A stretch of 64,000 bases of DNA from Mobilibacterium timonense (GTDB lineage Bacteria > Bacillota > Clostridia > Peptostreptococcales > Anaerovoracaceae): positions 1-64,000 of the forward strand of contig NZ_FUHN01000006.1 of assembly GCF_900155555.1 (NCBI RefSeq), in the 5' to 3' direction. The notes below the pieces were generated by a model, which had not been told where the DNA came from, did no database searches, and saw only the letters and a list, made by a program, of their open reading frames with translations. A program made the position numbers and the translations under genes. Position 1 is the first letter of the stretch, and every line of letters begins with the position of its first letter. This document shows positions 1 through 9,310 of this stretch, one piece after another.

Positions 1-546
1 TCAAAAGAAGAGTATTTTGCAGATCTGAAATATATATTCGGTGAACGTGGAGCGGTTGAAAGATGGTATCTGTCCACTGTCCACAGGGCAGAGAATACTG
101 ATGATGTAAGCAAAATCAAAACAATTCTTTCATCATACGAGAAGCTTGATGCACCGGTGATCCTTCCAGCTCATCCAAGAACAAGAAGAATGATCCAACA
201 GGTAAATGATGAACTTCAACTGAAGAATACGATCTGTGTCGAGCCTATAGGGTATCTGGAAATGCTGTATTTTACCAAAAATGCGGTTAAGGTGGTGACA
301 GATTCAGGAGGACTTCAGAAAGAGGCGTATATTCTGGACACGCCATGTGTCACTCTAAGAGAGCAGACAGAATGGGTGGAAACGTTGAATGGTAACCACA
401 ACATTCTGGCACACATCAACGAAGCGGATATCTTGGATAAGATTCTGAATACAAGAGTATCTGAGCAGAAGGAAAACTATTACGGCAACGGAGATGCGGC
501 AGAAAAGCTGTGCTCGATTATTTTTTCGGAGGGAAATCATGAATGA
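1..546 (+). CDS. wbpI: UDP-N-acetylglucosamine 2-epimerase family protein, C-terminal part (WbpI-like)
   Basis: The 5' end lies outside the window; the reading frame is open from base 1 and stops at TGA 544-546, giving 181 residues. The family signatures TVHRAENTD and TDSGGLQKEAY are both present; they belong to the non-hydrolysing UDP-HexNAc 2-epimerases, which epimerise C2 of the sugar in the cytoplasm. WecB makes UDP-ManNAc, whereas WbpI acts on UDP-2,3-diacetamido-glucuronic acid. Because homologs of WbpD, WbpA, WbpB and WbpE follow directly, the WbpI role is the better inference; sequence alone does not separate the two. The stop overlaps the start of the next gene, which implies translational coupling. 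Confidence 0.85.
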   Translation, partial: SKEEYFADLKYIFGERGAVERWYLSTVHRAENTDDVSKIKTILSSYEKLDAPVILPAHPRTRRMIQQVNDELQLKNTICVEPIGYLEMLYFTKNAVKVVTDSGGLQKEAYILDTPCVTLREQTEWVETLNGNHNILAHINEADILDKILNTRVSEQKENYYGNGDAAEKLCSIIFSEGNHE

Positions 547-1048
547 GTTTTTTGTACATGAAAGCAGCTATGTAGATGACGATGTTATCATCGGTGAAGG
601 CACAAAGATATGGCACTTCTGTCACGTACAGAAGGGGGCAAGAATAGGGAAGAAGTGTTCTTTGGGACAGAATGTAAATGTATCCAACAATGTTCATATC
701 GGAGACAATGTAAAGATACAGAATAATGTGTCTGTATATGAAGGCGTGACGCTTGAAGACGGCGTGTTTTGTGGGCCGTCATGTGTGTTTACCAATGATC
801 TGACTCCTAGAGCAAGATATCCCAAGGGATCCGAGAATTATGGAAAAACTGTGGTAAAAGAAGGCGCATCAATTGGTGCCAACGCTACGATCGTCTGTGG
901 ACATAATGTGGGCAAGTGTGCGATGGTGGCTGCAGGAGCGGTCGTGACGAAGGACGTTCCTGATTACACACTGGTAATGGGGGTTCCAGCTGTCCCTGTA
1001 GCAAAGCTGGATGAATATGGAAATATAACCGAGTGGTTCAATAAATAA
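539..1048 (+). CDS. wbpD: WbpD-like N-acetyltransferase (left-handed beta-helix)
   Basis: The product has 169 residues. I chose ATG 539, which follows GGAGGGAAATC, over an upstream in-frame ATG at 494 that lies deep inside the preceding gene. The protein is almost entirely hexapeptide repeats (IGEGTKIWHFCHVQKGARIG, then IGDNVKIQNNVSV), ending in VAAGAVVTKDVPDYTLVMGVPA, as in acyl-CoA-dependent sugar acetyltransferases. WbpD homologs acetylate the 3-amino group of UDP-GlcNAc(3NH2)A using acetyl-CoA. The neighbours encode the dehydrogenase, oxidase and aminotransferase that would make that substrate. The start overlaps the epimerase stop by 8 nt. Confidence 0.85.
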   Translation: MNEFFVHESSYVDDDVIIGEGTKIWHFCHVQKGARIGKKCSLGQNVNVSNNVHIGDNVKIQNNVSVYEGVTLEDGVFCGPSCVFTNDLTPRARYPKGSENYGKTVVKEGASIGANATIVCGHNVGKCAMVAAGAVVTKDVPDYTLVMGVPAVPVAKLDEYGNITEWFNK

Positions 1049-1098
1049 CAGAGCAAATAAATATAGTGTAGATCAGTTCAAAAAAGAGAGGTAAACAA

Positions 1099-2418
1099 AT
1101 GGGCATGAAAGAGCGTTTGATGGAAAAAATCAAAAAACATGAAATTACCGTGGGTGTAGTGGGTCTCGGCTATGTTGGCCTTCCTCTTGCCGTTGAGAAA
1201 GCCAAGGCAGGGTTTAAGACCATCGGTTTTGATGTACAGCCTGAAAAAGTGAAGATGGTAAATGACGGACATAACTACATTGGAGATGTAGTCAACGAGG
1301 ATCTGAAAGAATTGGTCGACAGCGGACAGATGAGGGCAACGTCTGATTTTTCATTTGTAAAGGATGTCGATTTCATTGCGATTTGTGTTCCAACTCCGCT
1401 GGATAAGCATCAGGAACCTGATGTGAGCTATGTGCGTTCCTCCACTGAATCTATTGCTGAGCACCTTTCCAAAGATACTATGGTAGTACTGGAATCGACC
1501 ACATACCCTGGAACCACAGAAGAGATGATTCGTCCAATATTGGAGAAAGGCTCTGGCCTAACATGTGGAGAGGATTTTTATCTGGGATTTTCTCCTGAGC
1601 GTGTCGATCCGGGAAATTTGATTTATAAGACAAAGAATACCCCTAAGGTAGTCGGGGCTATAGGAAAAGATGCCACTGAAGTTATCGCTGCGATGTATAG
1701 AGAAGTGCTTGAAGGTGAAGTTTATGAAGTGTCTTCGCCTGCCATCGCAGAGATGGAGAAGATACTGGAAAATACGTATAGGAATATAAATATCGGATTG
1801 GTCAACGAGCTTGCTATGCTGTGCAACAAAATGAACATCTCACTTTGGGAGGTCATTGAAGCAGCAAAGACGAAGCCTTATGGTTTTCAGGCATTTTATC
1901 CGGGTCCTGGCCTTGGCGGACATTGCATCCCTCTTGATCCGTATTACCTTACCTGGAAGGCACGTGAATACGGCTTCCATACATCCATGATCGAGAACTC
2001 AATGATCATCAACGATCAGATGCCTGAGTACACTGTGGACAGAGCAGCAGAGGTTTTGAATCGCTATAAGAAATCGCTGAATGGGTCTAAGGTACTGGTT
2101 CTGGGTGTTGCTTACAAAAATAACATTGATGATTACAGAGAGAGCCCTGCTCTGAATGTTATTGATATTCTCAAGAGAAGAGGGGCTGATGTGGACTTTT
2201 TTGATCCATGGATCCCTAAGTATAAAAGAAATGGCGAGTGGTTCACAGGAATTGACCACATTAATGGAGATATTGTGTCTTCTTACGACTTGATAGTAGT
2301 GACGACAGCCCATGACGCTTATGACTATCAGATGATACAGAAAAATGCTCAGGCTATATTTGACACAAGAAATGCATTTAAGGATGTCGAAGATAGAGAT
2401 AATATCGAGCTTCTGTAA
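1099..2418 (+). CDS. wbpA: UDP-N-acetyl-D-glucosamine 6-dehydrogenase (WbpA-like)
   Basis: This 439-residue protein has the length of UDP-sugar 6-dehydrogenases, which oxidise C6 of UDP-GlcNAc or UDP-ManNAc to the uronate with two NAD+. The N-terminal Rossmann motif is VGVVGLGYVGLPLA (about residues 18-31). The catalytic cysteine is Cys276 in GPGLGGHCIPLDPYYL, and a C-terminal UDP-binding domain begins near LVLGVAYKNNIDDYRESPA. The start ATG 1099 follows GAGAGGTAAACAA. A second in-frame ATG (Met3) is possible. It supplies the acid for the diacetamido-uronate pathway encoded around it. Confidence 0.88.
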   Translation: MGMKERLMEKIKKHEITVGVVGLGYVGLPLAVEKAKAGFKTIGFDVQPEKVKMVNDGHNYIGDVVNEDLKELVDSGQMRATSDFSFVKDVDFIAICVPTPLDKHQEPDVSYVRSSTESIAEHLSKDTMVVLESTTYPGTTEEMIRPILEKGSGLTCGEDFYLGFSPERVDPGNLIYKTKNTPKVVGAIGKDATEVIAAMYREVLEGEVYEVSSPAIAEMEKILENTYRNINIGLVNELAMLCNKMNISLWEVIEAAKTKPYGFQAFYPGPGLGGHCIPLDPYYLTWKAREYGFHTSMIENSMIINDQMPEYTVDRAAEVLNRYKKSLNGSKVLVLGVAYKNNIDDYRESPALNVIDILKRRGADVDFFDPWIPKYKRNGEWFTGIDHINGDIVSSYDLIVVTTAHDAYDYQMIQKNAQAIFDTRNAFKDVEDRDNIELL

Positions 2419-2459
2419 TAACGCAAAATTGAACTAATGTTAGTAAACTGGGGGAACAG

Positions 2460-3536
2460 ATGAGGTACGCACTGATCGGTTGCGGTAGAATTTCAACGAA
2501 CCATATTACTGCCGCAGTAAATAATAAGCTGGAAATCGTTGCAGTATGTGATATTTGTCCTGAAAAAATGGAAGATGTCCTGGCAAAGCACGGTCTGGAA
2601 AATGATGGATCTATTGCAAGATATAGTGACTATAAGAAGATGATCGATGAAAATGACCTGGATCTGGTGAGTATAGCGACAGAAAGTGGGAAGCATGCAG
2701 AGATCGCTCTTGACGTGATCGATGCGGGCATCAATGTGATAATAGAAAAGCCTATGGCCATGAACATGAGAGATGCTGAGGAAATCATCAGGCGTTCTGA
2801 CGAAAAAGGTGTAAAGGTTTCTGCTTGTCACCAGAACAGGTTTAATGTTGCTGTTCAGGAAGTCAGGAAGGCTCTTGAGACAGGTCGATTTGGAAGGCTT
2901 TCTCATGGTTCGATCAATGTTAGGTGGAATAGAAACAAGGGATACTATGATCAGGCTCCATGGAGAGGTACGTGGGCGGAAGACGGAGGATGCCTTATGA
3001 ATCAGTGCATCCATGGTATAGATCTTTTGAGATGGATGATGGGAGATGAGGTTGAAGAGGTCTACGGACAGACGCGCCAGCAATTTCACGATTATCTCGA
3101 GGCTGAAGATGTTGGAATGGCCGTTATCAAGTTTAAGAATGGAGCAATAGGCACTGTGGAAGGTACGACTAACGTCTACCCTCAGAACCTTGAAGAGACA
3201 CTTTATATTTTTGGCGAAAACGGTACGGTCAAGGTCGGTGGAAAATCCACAAATACGATCGATGTATGGAATTTCAGAGACGAGACGGTTGAAGACGAAA
3301 AGAACAAGGGCCTTGAGGAAGAGACCAGTAACGTTTACGGAAATGGGCACACGAGTTTGTTCGCAGACGTGATGGATGCAATTAAAAACGATCGGAAACC
3401 TTATGTTGATGCCGTGGCTGGTAGAAATGCTCTCGAGATGGTGCTTGCGATCTATAAGAGCCAGAAAGAGGGACGCCCGGTAAAGCTTCCGCTTACTGAT
3501 TTTGCCAGCACCGATATGGACGGAGAGTTCAGGTAG
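2460..3536 (+). CDS. wbpB: Gfo/Idh/MocA-family 3-dehydrogenase (WbpB-like)
   Basis: The 358-residue oxidoreductase begins with the NAD-binding motif ALIGCGRIS (residues 4-12) and carries the family EKP motif in VIIEKPMAMN (Lys97). A second conserved block, GGCLMNQCIHGIDLLRWMMG, holds the substrate-facing histidine. WbpB homologs oxidise C3 of UDP-GlcNAcA to the 3-keto sugar, which WbpE then transaminates. The start ATG 2460 sits after GGGGGAACAG. It lies between the 6-dehydrogenase and the aminotransferase, the expected company for this step. Confidence 0.85.
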   Translation: MRYALIGCGRISTNHITAAVNNKLEIVAVCDICPEKMEDVLAKHGLENDGSIARYSDYKKMIDENDLDLVSIATESGKHAEIALDVIDAGINVIIEKPMAMNMRDAEEIIRRSDEKGVKVSACHQNRFNVAVQEVRKALETGRFGRLSHGSINVRWNRNKGYYDQAPWRGTWAEDGGCLMNQCIHGIDLLRWMMGDEVEEVYGQTRQQFHDYLEAEDVGMAVIKFKNGAIGTVEGTTNVYPQNLEETLYIFGENGTVKVGGKSTNTIDVWNFRDETVEDEKNKGLEEETSNVYGNGHTSLFADVMDAIKNDRKPYVDAVAGRNALEMVLAIYKSQKEGRPVKLPLTDFASTDMDGEFR

Positions 3537-3553
3537 ATTACAAAGGAGAACAA

Positions 3554-4690
3554 ATGCAGTTCAGAGATCTGAAAAAACAGTATGAAGTACTGAAAGAAGA
3601 TATTGACAGAGAGATAGTTGAAGTAATAGAAAGCAGCAGGTTTATCGGAGGCCCTAAGGTTTCTGAGTTGGAAAAAAGGCTTGCAGAGTATGTTGGAGTA
3701 AAGCACTGTATTACGTGTGGAAACGGAACAGATGCGCTTCTTCTGGCGTTGATGGCCTGGGGGATAGGCCCTGGCGATGCTGTGTTCGTCCCGGACTTCA
3801 CCTTTTTCTCTTCTGGAGAAGTAGCATCGACTCTGGGTGCGACTCCGGTTTTCGTAGATGTGATACCGGAAACATTTAATATGGACTCAGACAGCTTGGA
3901 AAAGGTAGTGAAAAAGACTTTGGAGGATGGTAAGCTCACACCAAAGGCGGTGGTAGCGGTGGACCTTTTCGGACTCCCGGCTGACTTTCCGGCAATCAGG
4001 GCAGTAGCTGACAGGTACGGATTAAAAGTACTGGAAGACGGTGCACAAGGCTTTGGCGGTCAGATAGGAGATGGTCGTGCATGTAGCTTTGGTGATATTG
4101 GGACAACTTCATTTTTCCCTGCTAAGCCACTGGGATGTTACGGGGACGGAGGTGCCGTTTTTACCGATGATGACGATTCAGCAGCTTTGATCCGCTCTTT
4201 CTGTGTTCATGGAAAAGGAGAAATGAAATATGATAATGTCAGGATCGGAATGAATTCTCGACTTGATTCGATCCAGGCTGGTATATTGATTCCTAAATTC
4301 GAGGCTTTCAGAAAACATGAAGCTGCAGATGTTAATAAAGCAGCTTCACAGTATACTGAGTTATTAAAAGATATTGTGGAGACTCCGGTAGTTCCGGACG
4401 GGTTTGTGAGCAGCTGGGCACAGTATACTATTCGTCTCAATAGTGAGGAAGAACGAGACGCACTGAAGATCGCGTTGCAGAGTAGAGAGATTCCTTCAAT
4501 GGTATATTATCCAAAGGCAATGCATTGTCAGGAGGCATTCGACAAAGAGTCGTTGGGAGATGGTGAATTCCCTGTAACCGACAAGCTTTGTAAAACAGTT
4601 CTCTCTCTTCCAATGCATCCATACCTCACAAGGGACGATGTTGAGAGAGTTGCCAGTGCCGTGAGAGAAGAACTGAGTAAGCTGAGATAA
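3554..4690 (+). CDS. wbpE: DegT/DnrJ/EryC1 sugar aminotransferase (WbpE-like)
   Basis: The 378-residue PLP enzyme has the family layout: CGNGTDALLLAL (about 55-66) for phosphate binding, VLEDGAQ with Asp162 facing the pyridine nitrogen, and Lys191 in SFFPAKPLGCYGDGGA as the likely Schiff-base lysine. WbpE homologs transfer an amino group from glutamate to the 3-keto group of UDP-GlcNAcA. The start ATG 3554 follows AAAGGAGAACAA. The next gene begins 2 nt after the stop, so the two are surely co-transcribed. Confidence 0.87.
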   Translation: MQFRDLKKQYEVLKEDIDREIVEVIESSRFIGGPKVSELEKRLAEYVGVKHCITCGNGTDALLLALMAWGIGPGDAVFVPDFTFFSSGEVASTLGATPVFVDVIPETFNMDSDSLEKVVKKTLEDGKLTPKAVVAVDLFGLPADFPAIRAVADRYGLKVLEDGAQGFGGQIGDGRACSFGDIGTTSFFPAKPLGCYGDGGAVFTDDDDSAALIRSFCVHGKGEMKYDNVRIGMNSRLDSIQAGILIPKFEAFRKHEAADVNKAASQYTELLKDIVETPVVPDGFVSSWAQYTIRLNSEEERDALKIALQSREIPSMVYYPKAMHCQEAFDKESLGDGEFPVTDKLCKTVLSLPMHPYLTRDDVERVASAVREELSKLR

Positions 4691-4691
4691 T

Positions 4692-5507
4692 ATGAAAATA
4701 ATAGTTTCACATGATGTAGATCATCTATATAGAAGTGATCATTATAAAGACCTGATTTATCCAAAGTTATGGGTCAGGGAGACTATCTCCTTCATTAAAG
4801 GAGATATAGACGGAGCTCAGTGGAGAGGCCGGCTGGGAGGGACATTCCGCCGTGAGAGAAATTACATAAAAGATTTGATTCGGTTCGATTCTCAAATGGG
4901 GATCCCGTCGACATTCTATTTTGGTATGGCAAATGAGCTTGGAATGTCCTATACGAGAGACAAAGTGCCGCCGGTAGTAAAATATGTCACAGATAAGGGT
5001 TTCGAAGCAGGAGTTCATGGCATTTCCTTTAACGATCGGAAAAAAATGGATGAAGAGGCTGCTGCGTTCACTGAATATTGTGGCTTCAGGCCTTCAGGGA
5101 TACGTATGCATTATGTGAGATATGATGCCACCACATTTGAAAAACTTGAGCAGTGCGGATATGTTTATGATACTACTGAGTTTGATAAGAAAACAGGATG
5201 TTGTATCAAAAATCCATACAGAGTAGGGAAAATGTGGGAATTCCCTCTTTGCTTGATGGATGGTTATCTGCCAAAAAAACCTGAAGGAAAGAAAAAGAGA
5301 ACACTGGAATTATTAAAGAAAGCGAAAGAAAAAGACCTCAGATACTTCACCGTATTGTTCCACGATTACCAGTTCTGCGACGCGTTTGCTTATGAACGGG
5401 ACTGGTATACGTGGCTTATGTCGTTCCTTAAAGAGCAGGGATACGAGTTTATTTCATATCTGGATGCGGTAGCTGAACTTGAGGCAATGGACAGAAATGG
5501 AAAATAG
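4692..5507 (+). CDS. polysaccharide deacetylase-like protein
   Basis: The 271-residue protein opens with IIVSHDVDHLYRSD, a form of the NodB-fold metal motif in which Asp8 and Asp10 sit next to His7 and His11. The downstream blocks FEAGVHGISFNDR and IRMHYVRYDATTFEKLEQCGY match the second metal histidine and following strand of carbohydrate esterase family 4. I infer a cytoplasmic enzyme, because no signal peptide or membrane segment is visible. It may remove an acetyl or formyl group from a sugar in this pathway. It starts 2 nt after wbpE. Confidence 0.65.
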   Translation: MKIIVSHDVDHLYRSDHYKDLIYPKLWVRETISFIKGDIDGAQWRGRLGGTFRRERNYIKDLIRFDSQMGIPSTFYFGMANELGMSYTRDKVPPVVKYVTDKGFEAGVHGISFNDRKKMDEEAAAFTEYCGFRPSGIRMHYVRYDATTFEKLEQCGYVYDTTEFDKKTGCCIKNPYRVGKMWEFPLCLMDGYLPKKPEGKKKRTLELLKKAKEKDLRYFTVLFHDYQFCDAFAYERDWYTWLMSFLKEQGYEFISYLDAVAELEAMDRNGK

Positions 5508-6417
5508 TTCAACACCATATACGAATTCGGTCTTTGAACAGCCGTGGTTCCTGGATGTAGTTACTGGGAATGGATGGCAGGAGATAAAAGTGGAAGAAAA
5601 GGGGGAGGTCATAGGACGGTGGGCAATTCCATTCGACGGGAAAAAGATCTCTATGCCACCACAGACACAGACTCTTGGCATCTGGCTTAAACCCGGCTTG
5701 AAGGTGAGCAAACAGAAGAAGGTAATAGGCGAATTGGTTTCTCGTCTTCCGAGGACAAGGAGTATTTCTATAATGCTGGATCCGTCCAACGAGTATTTTT
5801 TACCTTACCGTTGGCTTGGATTCAATGTATACCCAAGGGTAACATACAGATTCAATGACCTTTCTGATATTGACGAAATAATAAAGAAATACGACAAGAC
5901 TGTAAAAAAGAATATAAGAAGTGCCCAAAATAAGGGCGTGAAAATAATTGAAGATGAGAATGTGGATAATCTGTACAATATGCTTGAAGCAACATTCAGG
6001 GTGCAGAATCGGAAATATCCGTATTCTAAGGAATTGATCAGCAATATATTTCAAGCTGCAAAAGAACATGGCTCTGGCAAGATACTGACTGCTGTGGACA
6101 GTAATGGTAATGTACATGCCTCTTCATTGTTTTTGTATGATGAAAGGACGTGTTATTACCTCATTTCAGGGGCTGATCCCGAGTTCAGGTCCAGTGGAGC
6201 ACAGACGTTGCTCATTCACGAGTCAATAAGGTTTGCATCTACTGTTTCTAGAGCATTTGATTTTGAAGGATCGATGATAGAAGGGATAGAGACGTTTTTC
6301 CGACGGTTCGGATGCGAGCCTGCGGTATATTACGAAATATCGAAAAAGAGTTTTTTCGGGGAAGTGAAAGATATACTGAAACCCCGCATCAAGAGATTGA
6401 TAGGATATAAGATGTAA
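5497..6417 (+). CDS. FemAB/GNAT-type acyltransferase
   Basis: The product is 306 residues from ATG 5497. A TTG at 5479 in the same frame is an alternative, but the GAGG at 5481-5484 sits better for the ATG. The C-terminal half carries the block RAFDFEGSMIEGIETFFRRFG, typical of the Acetyltransf_6/FemAB fold, preceded by ASSLFLYDERTCYYLISGADPEF. Family members transfer amino acids or acyl groups onto cell-wall or sugar amino groups. It overlaps the preceding gene by 11 nt. Its substrate cannot be told from sequence; acylation of an amino sugar made by this operon is plausible. Confidence 0.65.
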   Translation: MENSSTPYTNSVFEQPWFLDVVTGNGWQEIKVEEKGEVIGRWAIPFDGKKISMPPQTQTLGIWLKPGLKVSKQKKVIGELVSRLPRTRSISIMLDPSNEYFLPYRWLGFNVYPRVTYRFNDLSDIDEIIKKYDKTVKKNIRSAQNKGVKIIEDENVDNLYNMLEATFRVQNRKYPYSKELISNIFQAAKEHGSGKILTAVDSNGNVHASSLFLYDERTCYYLISGADPEFRSSGAQTLLIHESIRFASTVSRAFDFEGSMIEGIETFFRRFGCEPAVYYEISKKSFFGEVKDILKPRIKRLIGYKM

Positions 6418-6429
6418 GGAGAGCGCACG

Positions 6430-7536
6430 ATGACAAAGGTTTGTCATGTAACAAGCGTCCATGAACCCCTGGATGACAGGATCTTCATAAAAGAGTGTGT
6501 AACACTGGCGAAAAACGGCTTTCAAGTGACTCTGGTGGCCCCAGGTGATTCTTTTGAAAAAGATGGAGTAAAAATAGTCGGATGCGGTGAGAGGCCGGAA
6601 AACAGGATCAAGAGAGCGTTTTCGTTTGATAAGACCGTCTTCGGAAAAGCTCTTGCCCAGGATGCGGATATTTATCATTTTCATGATCCGGAAATGTTGA
6701 AATATGCTGTAAAGTTGGTGAGACATGGCAAAAAAGTCATCTTTGACAGTCATGAGGACGTTCCTGCACAGATCATGGATAAACCTTGGATCCCGAAAAT
6801 TTTCAGACCTGCAGTTTCATCTCGTTATGAAAGATATGAAACACGTTCAGTAAAAGAGCTGACTGCGGTAGTGGCTGCGACAGAATTCATTGAAGAGAAA
6901 TTCAGGACCCGTTGCAATAAGACGATTACAATTTGCAACTATCCAAAACTGGATGACATTGTATTTCAGGAGAAGCCTTTTTCGGACAGATCTAAACAGG
7001 CATGTTACGCTGGGGGAATATCGGTCATCCGAGGCGAGAAAATAATGACAGATGCAATGAGGCCGCTTGACGGATACACATTGAAGCTTGCTGGCGGTTG
7101 TGAGAATGATGTAATAAAAAGCAATAGTCATCCAAATGTGGAATATGTAGGAATGCTGGATCGTAAGGGAGTGAATGCCCTGTACGGCGAGAGCAGGGTA
7201 GGCCTCAGCGTCCTGATGCCTACAGCAAACTACATAAACTCTCTTCCAATAAAGATGTTTGAATACATGGCCGCAGGTCTTCCTGTTATCGCGTCAGACT
7301 TTCCCGTCTGGAGGAAGGTCGTCGAACAGAACCAGTGCGGAACACTTGTAAGGCCAGACGATATACAGAAAATCACCGAAACCATAAAGATGTATATTGA
7401 TGATCCTGAAATGGCCCAGGAACAAGGAAAAAGAGGCAGAGCTGCCGTCATTGGAAAGTATAATTGGGAAGTTGAAGGATCAAGACTTCTGGACTTCTAC
7501 GAGTCGTTACAAAGAGGTGAAAAGCCATTAACCTGA
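6430..7536 (+). CDS. glycosyltransferase family 4-like protein
   Basis: This 368-residue cytoplasmic or membrane-associated glycosyltransferase has a GT-B architecture. The N-terminal domain includes DADIYHFHDPEMLKYA and KVIFDSHEDVPAQI, and the C-terminal donor domain includes LPIKMFEYMAAGLPVIASDFPVWRKV, where the acid in FEYMAAG is the usual nucleotide-sugar contact. It would add one sugar to the lipid-linked repeat unit. The start follows AAGGAGAGCGCACG. The donor and acceptor cannot be predicted. Confidence 0.82.
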   Translation: MTKVCHVTSVHEPLDDRIFIKECVTLAKNGFQVTLVAPGDSFEKDGVKIVGCGERPENRIKRAFSFDKTVFGKALAQDADIYHFHDPEMLKYAVKLVRHGKKVIFDSHEDVPAQIMDKPWIPKIFRPAVSSRYERYETRSVKELTAVVAATEFIEEKFRTRCNKTITICNYPKLDDIVFQEKPFSDRSKQACYAGGISVIRGEKIMTDAMRPLDGYTLKLAGGCENDVIKSNSHPNVEYVGMLDRKGVNALYGESRVGLSVLMPTANYINSLPIKMFEYMAAGLPVIASDFPVWRKVVEQNQCGTLVRPDDIQKITETIKMYIDDPEMAQEQGKRGRAAVIGKYNWEVEGSRLLDFYESLQRGEKPLT

Positions 7537-7580
7537 AGAGCAAATTAAGATGGATATATGATAAGGGACTGGGACACATT

Positions 7581-8810
7581 GTGGGAACAGGGCTGCTGAA
7601 CAAAATAGTGGCGTTTGTTGCTAATGTGTGCATAGTCAGGATCTTGTCAAGGGATGCGTATGGAATATTCGGTTATGCCGATAATCTTGTCAACTTTTTT
7701 CTGTTGGTAAGTGGCCTTGGCATGATAAATGGAGTGATGCAATTTGGCAGCGAAAGCAGGCCTGATGCTGAGAAAAATGCATATTTCAAGTATGGCTTGA
7801 GATTTGGATCAGTCTTCAATTTATTATTGTCGCTATTGATTATATTGTATGCGGCATTTATTCCTATCAGCATTCCTGAGTCCAGGAAATATCTTGCGAT
7901 GCTGTCACTACTCCCTTTGACAAATTATCTGTTTAATTTTTTCTGTACGCTGTTGAGATGCCAGAAGGAAAATAAGTTATATGCCTGGGTCGTCAACCTC
8001 AATTCAATACTATATGCTGCATGTGCTATTGCAGGGGCAAAAGTACTCAGGATAACAGGACTGGTGCTAGCACTATACGCTGCAAATGTCTGTTCTGCTT
8101 TTGTGGGAATGGCCCTTACAAAATATAATTCTGAAATAAGGGAAACTGAATACAGGCTGAATTCAGACCAGAAAAAACGAATTATTCATTTTTCGTCAGT
8201 TTCTTGTGTGAATTCAGCAGTAGCGAATCTTCTGTATCTATTAGATGTTTTCATCCTGGGAATAATAATGAAAGACGCTGGAGTGATCGCAAGCTATAAG
8301 ATCGCTACAACGATCCCAACGGCATTACTGTTTTTGCCGCAAGGTATCAATTTGTTCGTATATCCATATTTTGCGGAAAATAATGATGATTTTGCTAAGA
8401 TAAAAAAATATACAAAGCTTTTGTTCCGGTATTCGCTGCTGATGAACGGTGTAATAACACTGATCCTAATCGTTCTGGCACCTACTGTTATAAAGGTGAT
8501 CTGGGGAGAAAAATTCCTTGATGCGGTTCCTCTGCTCAGAATATTGATGCTGAATTATTTCGTTTCTGCTTCATTCAGGATAAATGCAGGAAATGTACTT
8601 GCCACATTGCGAAAAGTAAATGTTACGATGGTGGTCAGTATTGTTACAGGCATTGCAAATGTGGGACTTGATATTCTGTTTATAAGAAGGTTAGGGGCAC
8701 AGGGGGCAGCCTGGGCAACACTGACGGTGATGTCACTTTCTTCAATGATGCTGATGCCTGCGATGATCCGTTCAATAAAAAAACTGAAAACAAGACGGGA
8801 GAGTATATGA
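7581..8810 (+). CDS. wzx: Wzx-type oligosaccharide flippase
   Basis: At least 409 residues encode a very hydrophobic protein with about 12 membrane segments, as in the MATE/MOP-like polysaccharide exporters that flip undecaprenyl-linked repeat units outward. The annotated start is GTG 7581. The frame remains open up to 7521 (after TGA 7518-7520), encoding a basic stretch NLKSKLRWIYDKGLGHI that looks like a native N-terminus. There is no ATG, GTG or TTG there, but an ATT at 7527 lies 7 nt after a GAGGTG. The true start may therefore be ATT 7527 (427 aa). The gene's stop overlaps the next start as ATGA. Confidence 0.85.
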   Translation: MGTGLLNKIVAFVANVCIVRILSRDAYGIFGYADNLVNFFLLVSGLGMINGVMQFGSESRPDAEKNAYFKYGLRFGSVFNLLLSLLIILYAAFIPISIPESRKYLAMLSLLPLTNYLFNFFCTLLRCQKENKLYAWVVNLNSILYAACAIAGAKVLRITGLVLALYAANVCSAFVGMALTKYNSEIRETEYRLNSDQKKRIIHFSSVSCVNSAVANLLYLLDVFILGIIMKDAGVIASYKIATTIPTALLFLPQGINLFVYPYFAENNDDFAKIKKYTKLLFRYSLLMNGVITLILIVLAPTVIKVIWGEKFLDAVPLLRILMLNYFVSASFRINAGNVLATLRKVNVTMVVSIVTGIANVGLDILFIRRLGAQGAAWATLTVMSLSSMMLMPAMIRSIKKLKTRRESI

Positions 8811-9307
8811 ATTTAGTTCTGATTGCCCTTGGAAAAATCCTTAGTAAGGCAGATGGACTCAAGGGAAAATATAAGATACAGCAAAATTTAAAGAAATTGG
8901 GACTAAAAGAAAGTGACGGGGTATCGCTTGGTCCGGATGTGAATATTGCTTTCCCTGAAAATGTCAGCATTGGCAGGGGAACATATATAAACGGCGGGGA
9001 TTTAATAGCTTCGCCTGATGGTCACATCAACATCGGAGAAAATTGCCTGATATCGTATTATGTACATATGAGAACAGATTCTCATAACTTCAGAGCCAGG
9101 GATATTAATATAAATAAGCAAGGACATTCTGAAGCGGATATCAGCATCGGGAATGACGTATGGATCGGGTATGGTGCACAGATCATGGCAGGAGTGACCA
9201 TTGCCGATGGTTGTGTTATTGGAGCAGGTGCTGTTGTTACAAAAGACACAGAGCCTTATTCTGTAAATGCTGGTGTACCTGCAAGGAAGATTTCACAGCG
9301 GAGGTAA
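8807..9307 (+). CDS. WbbJ-like sugar O-acetyltransferase (hexapeptide repeat)
   Basis: The 166-residue protein carries left-handed beta-helix repeats such as VSIGRGTYING and INIGENCLISYYVHMRTDSHNF, and ends with ISIGNDVWIGYGAQIMAGV, then VIGAGAVVTKDTEPYSVNAGVPA. This matches the NodL/LacA/WbbJ group, which uses acetyl-CoA; the histidine in MRTDSHNF is the likely catalytic base. It probably O-acetylates the polysaccharide repeat unit. It is translationally coupled to the flippase through an ATGA overlap. Confidence 0.82.
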   Translation: MNLVLIALGKILSKADGLKGKYKIQQNLKKLGLKESDGVSLGPDVNIAFPENVSIGRGTYINGGDLIASPDGHINIGENCLISYYVHMRTDSHNFRARDININKQGHSEADISIGNDVWIGYGAQIMAGVTIADGCVIGAGAVVTKDTEPYSVNAGVPARKISQRR

Positions 9308-9310
9308 TGG

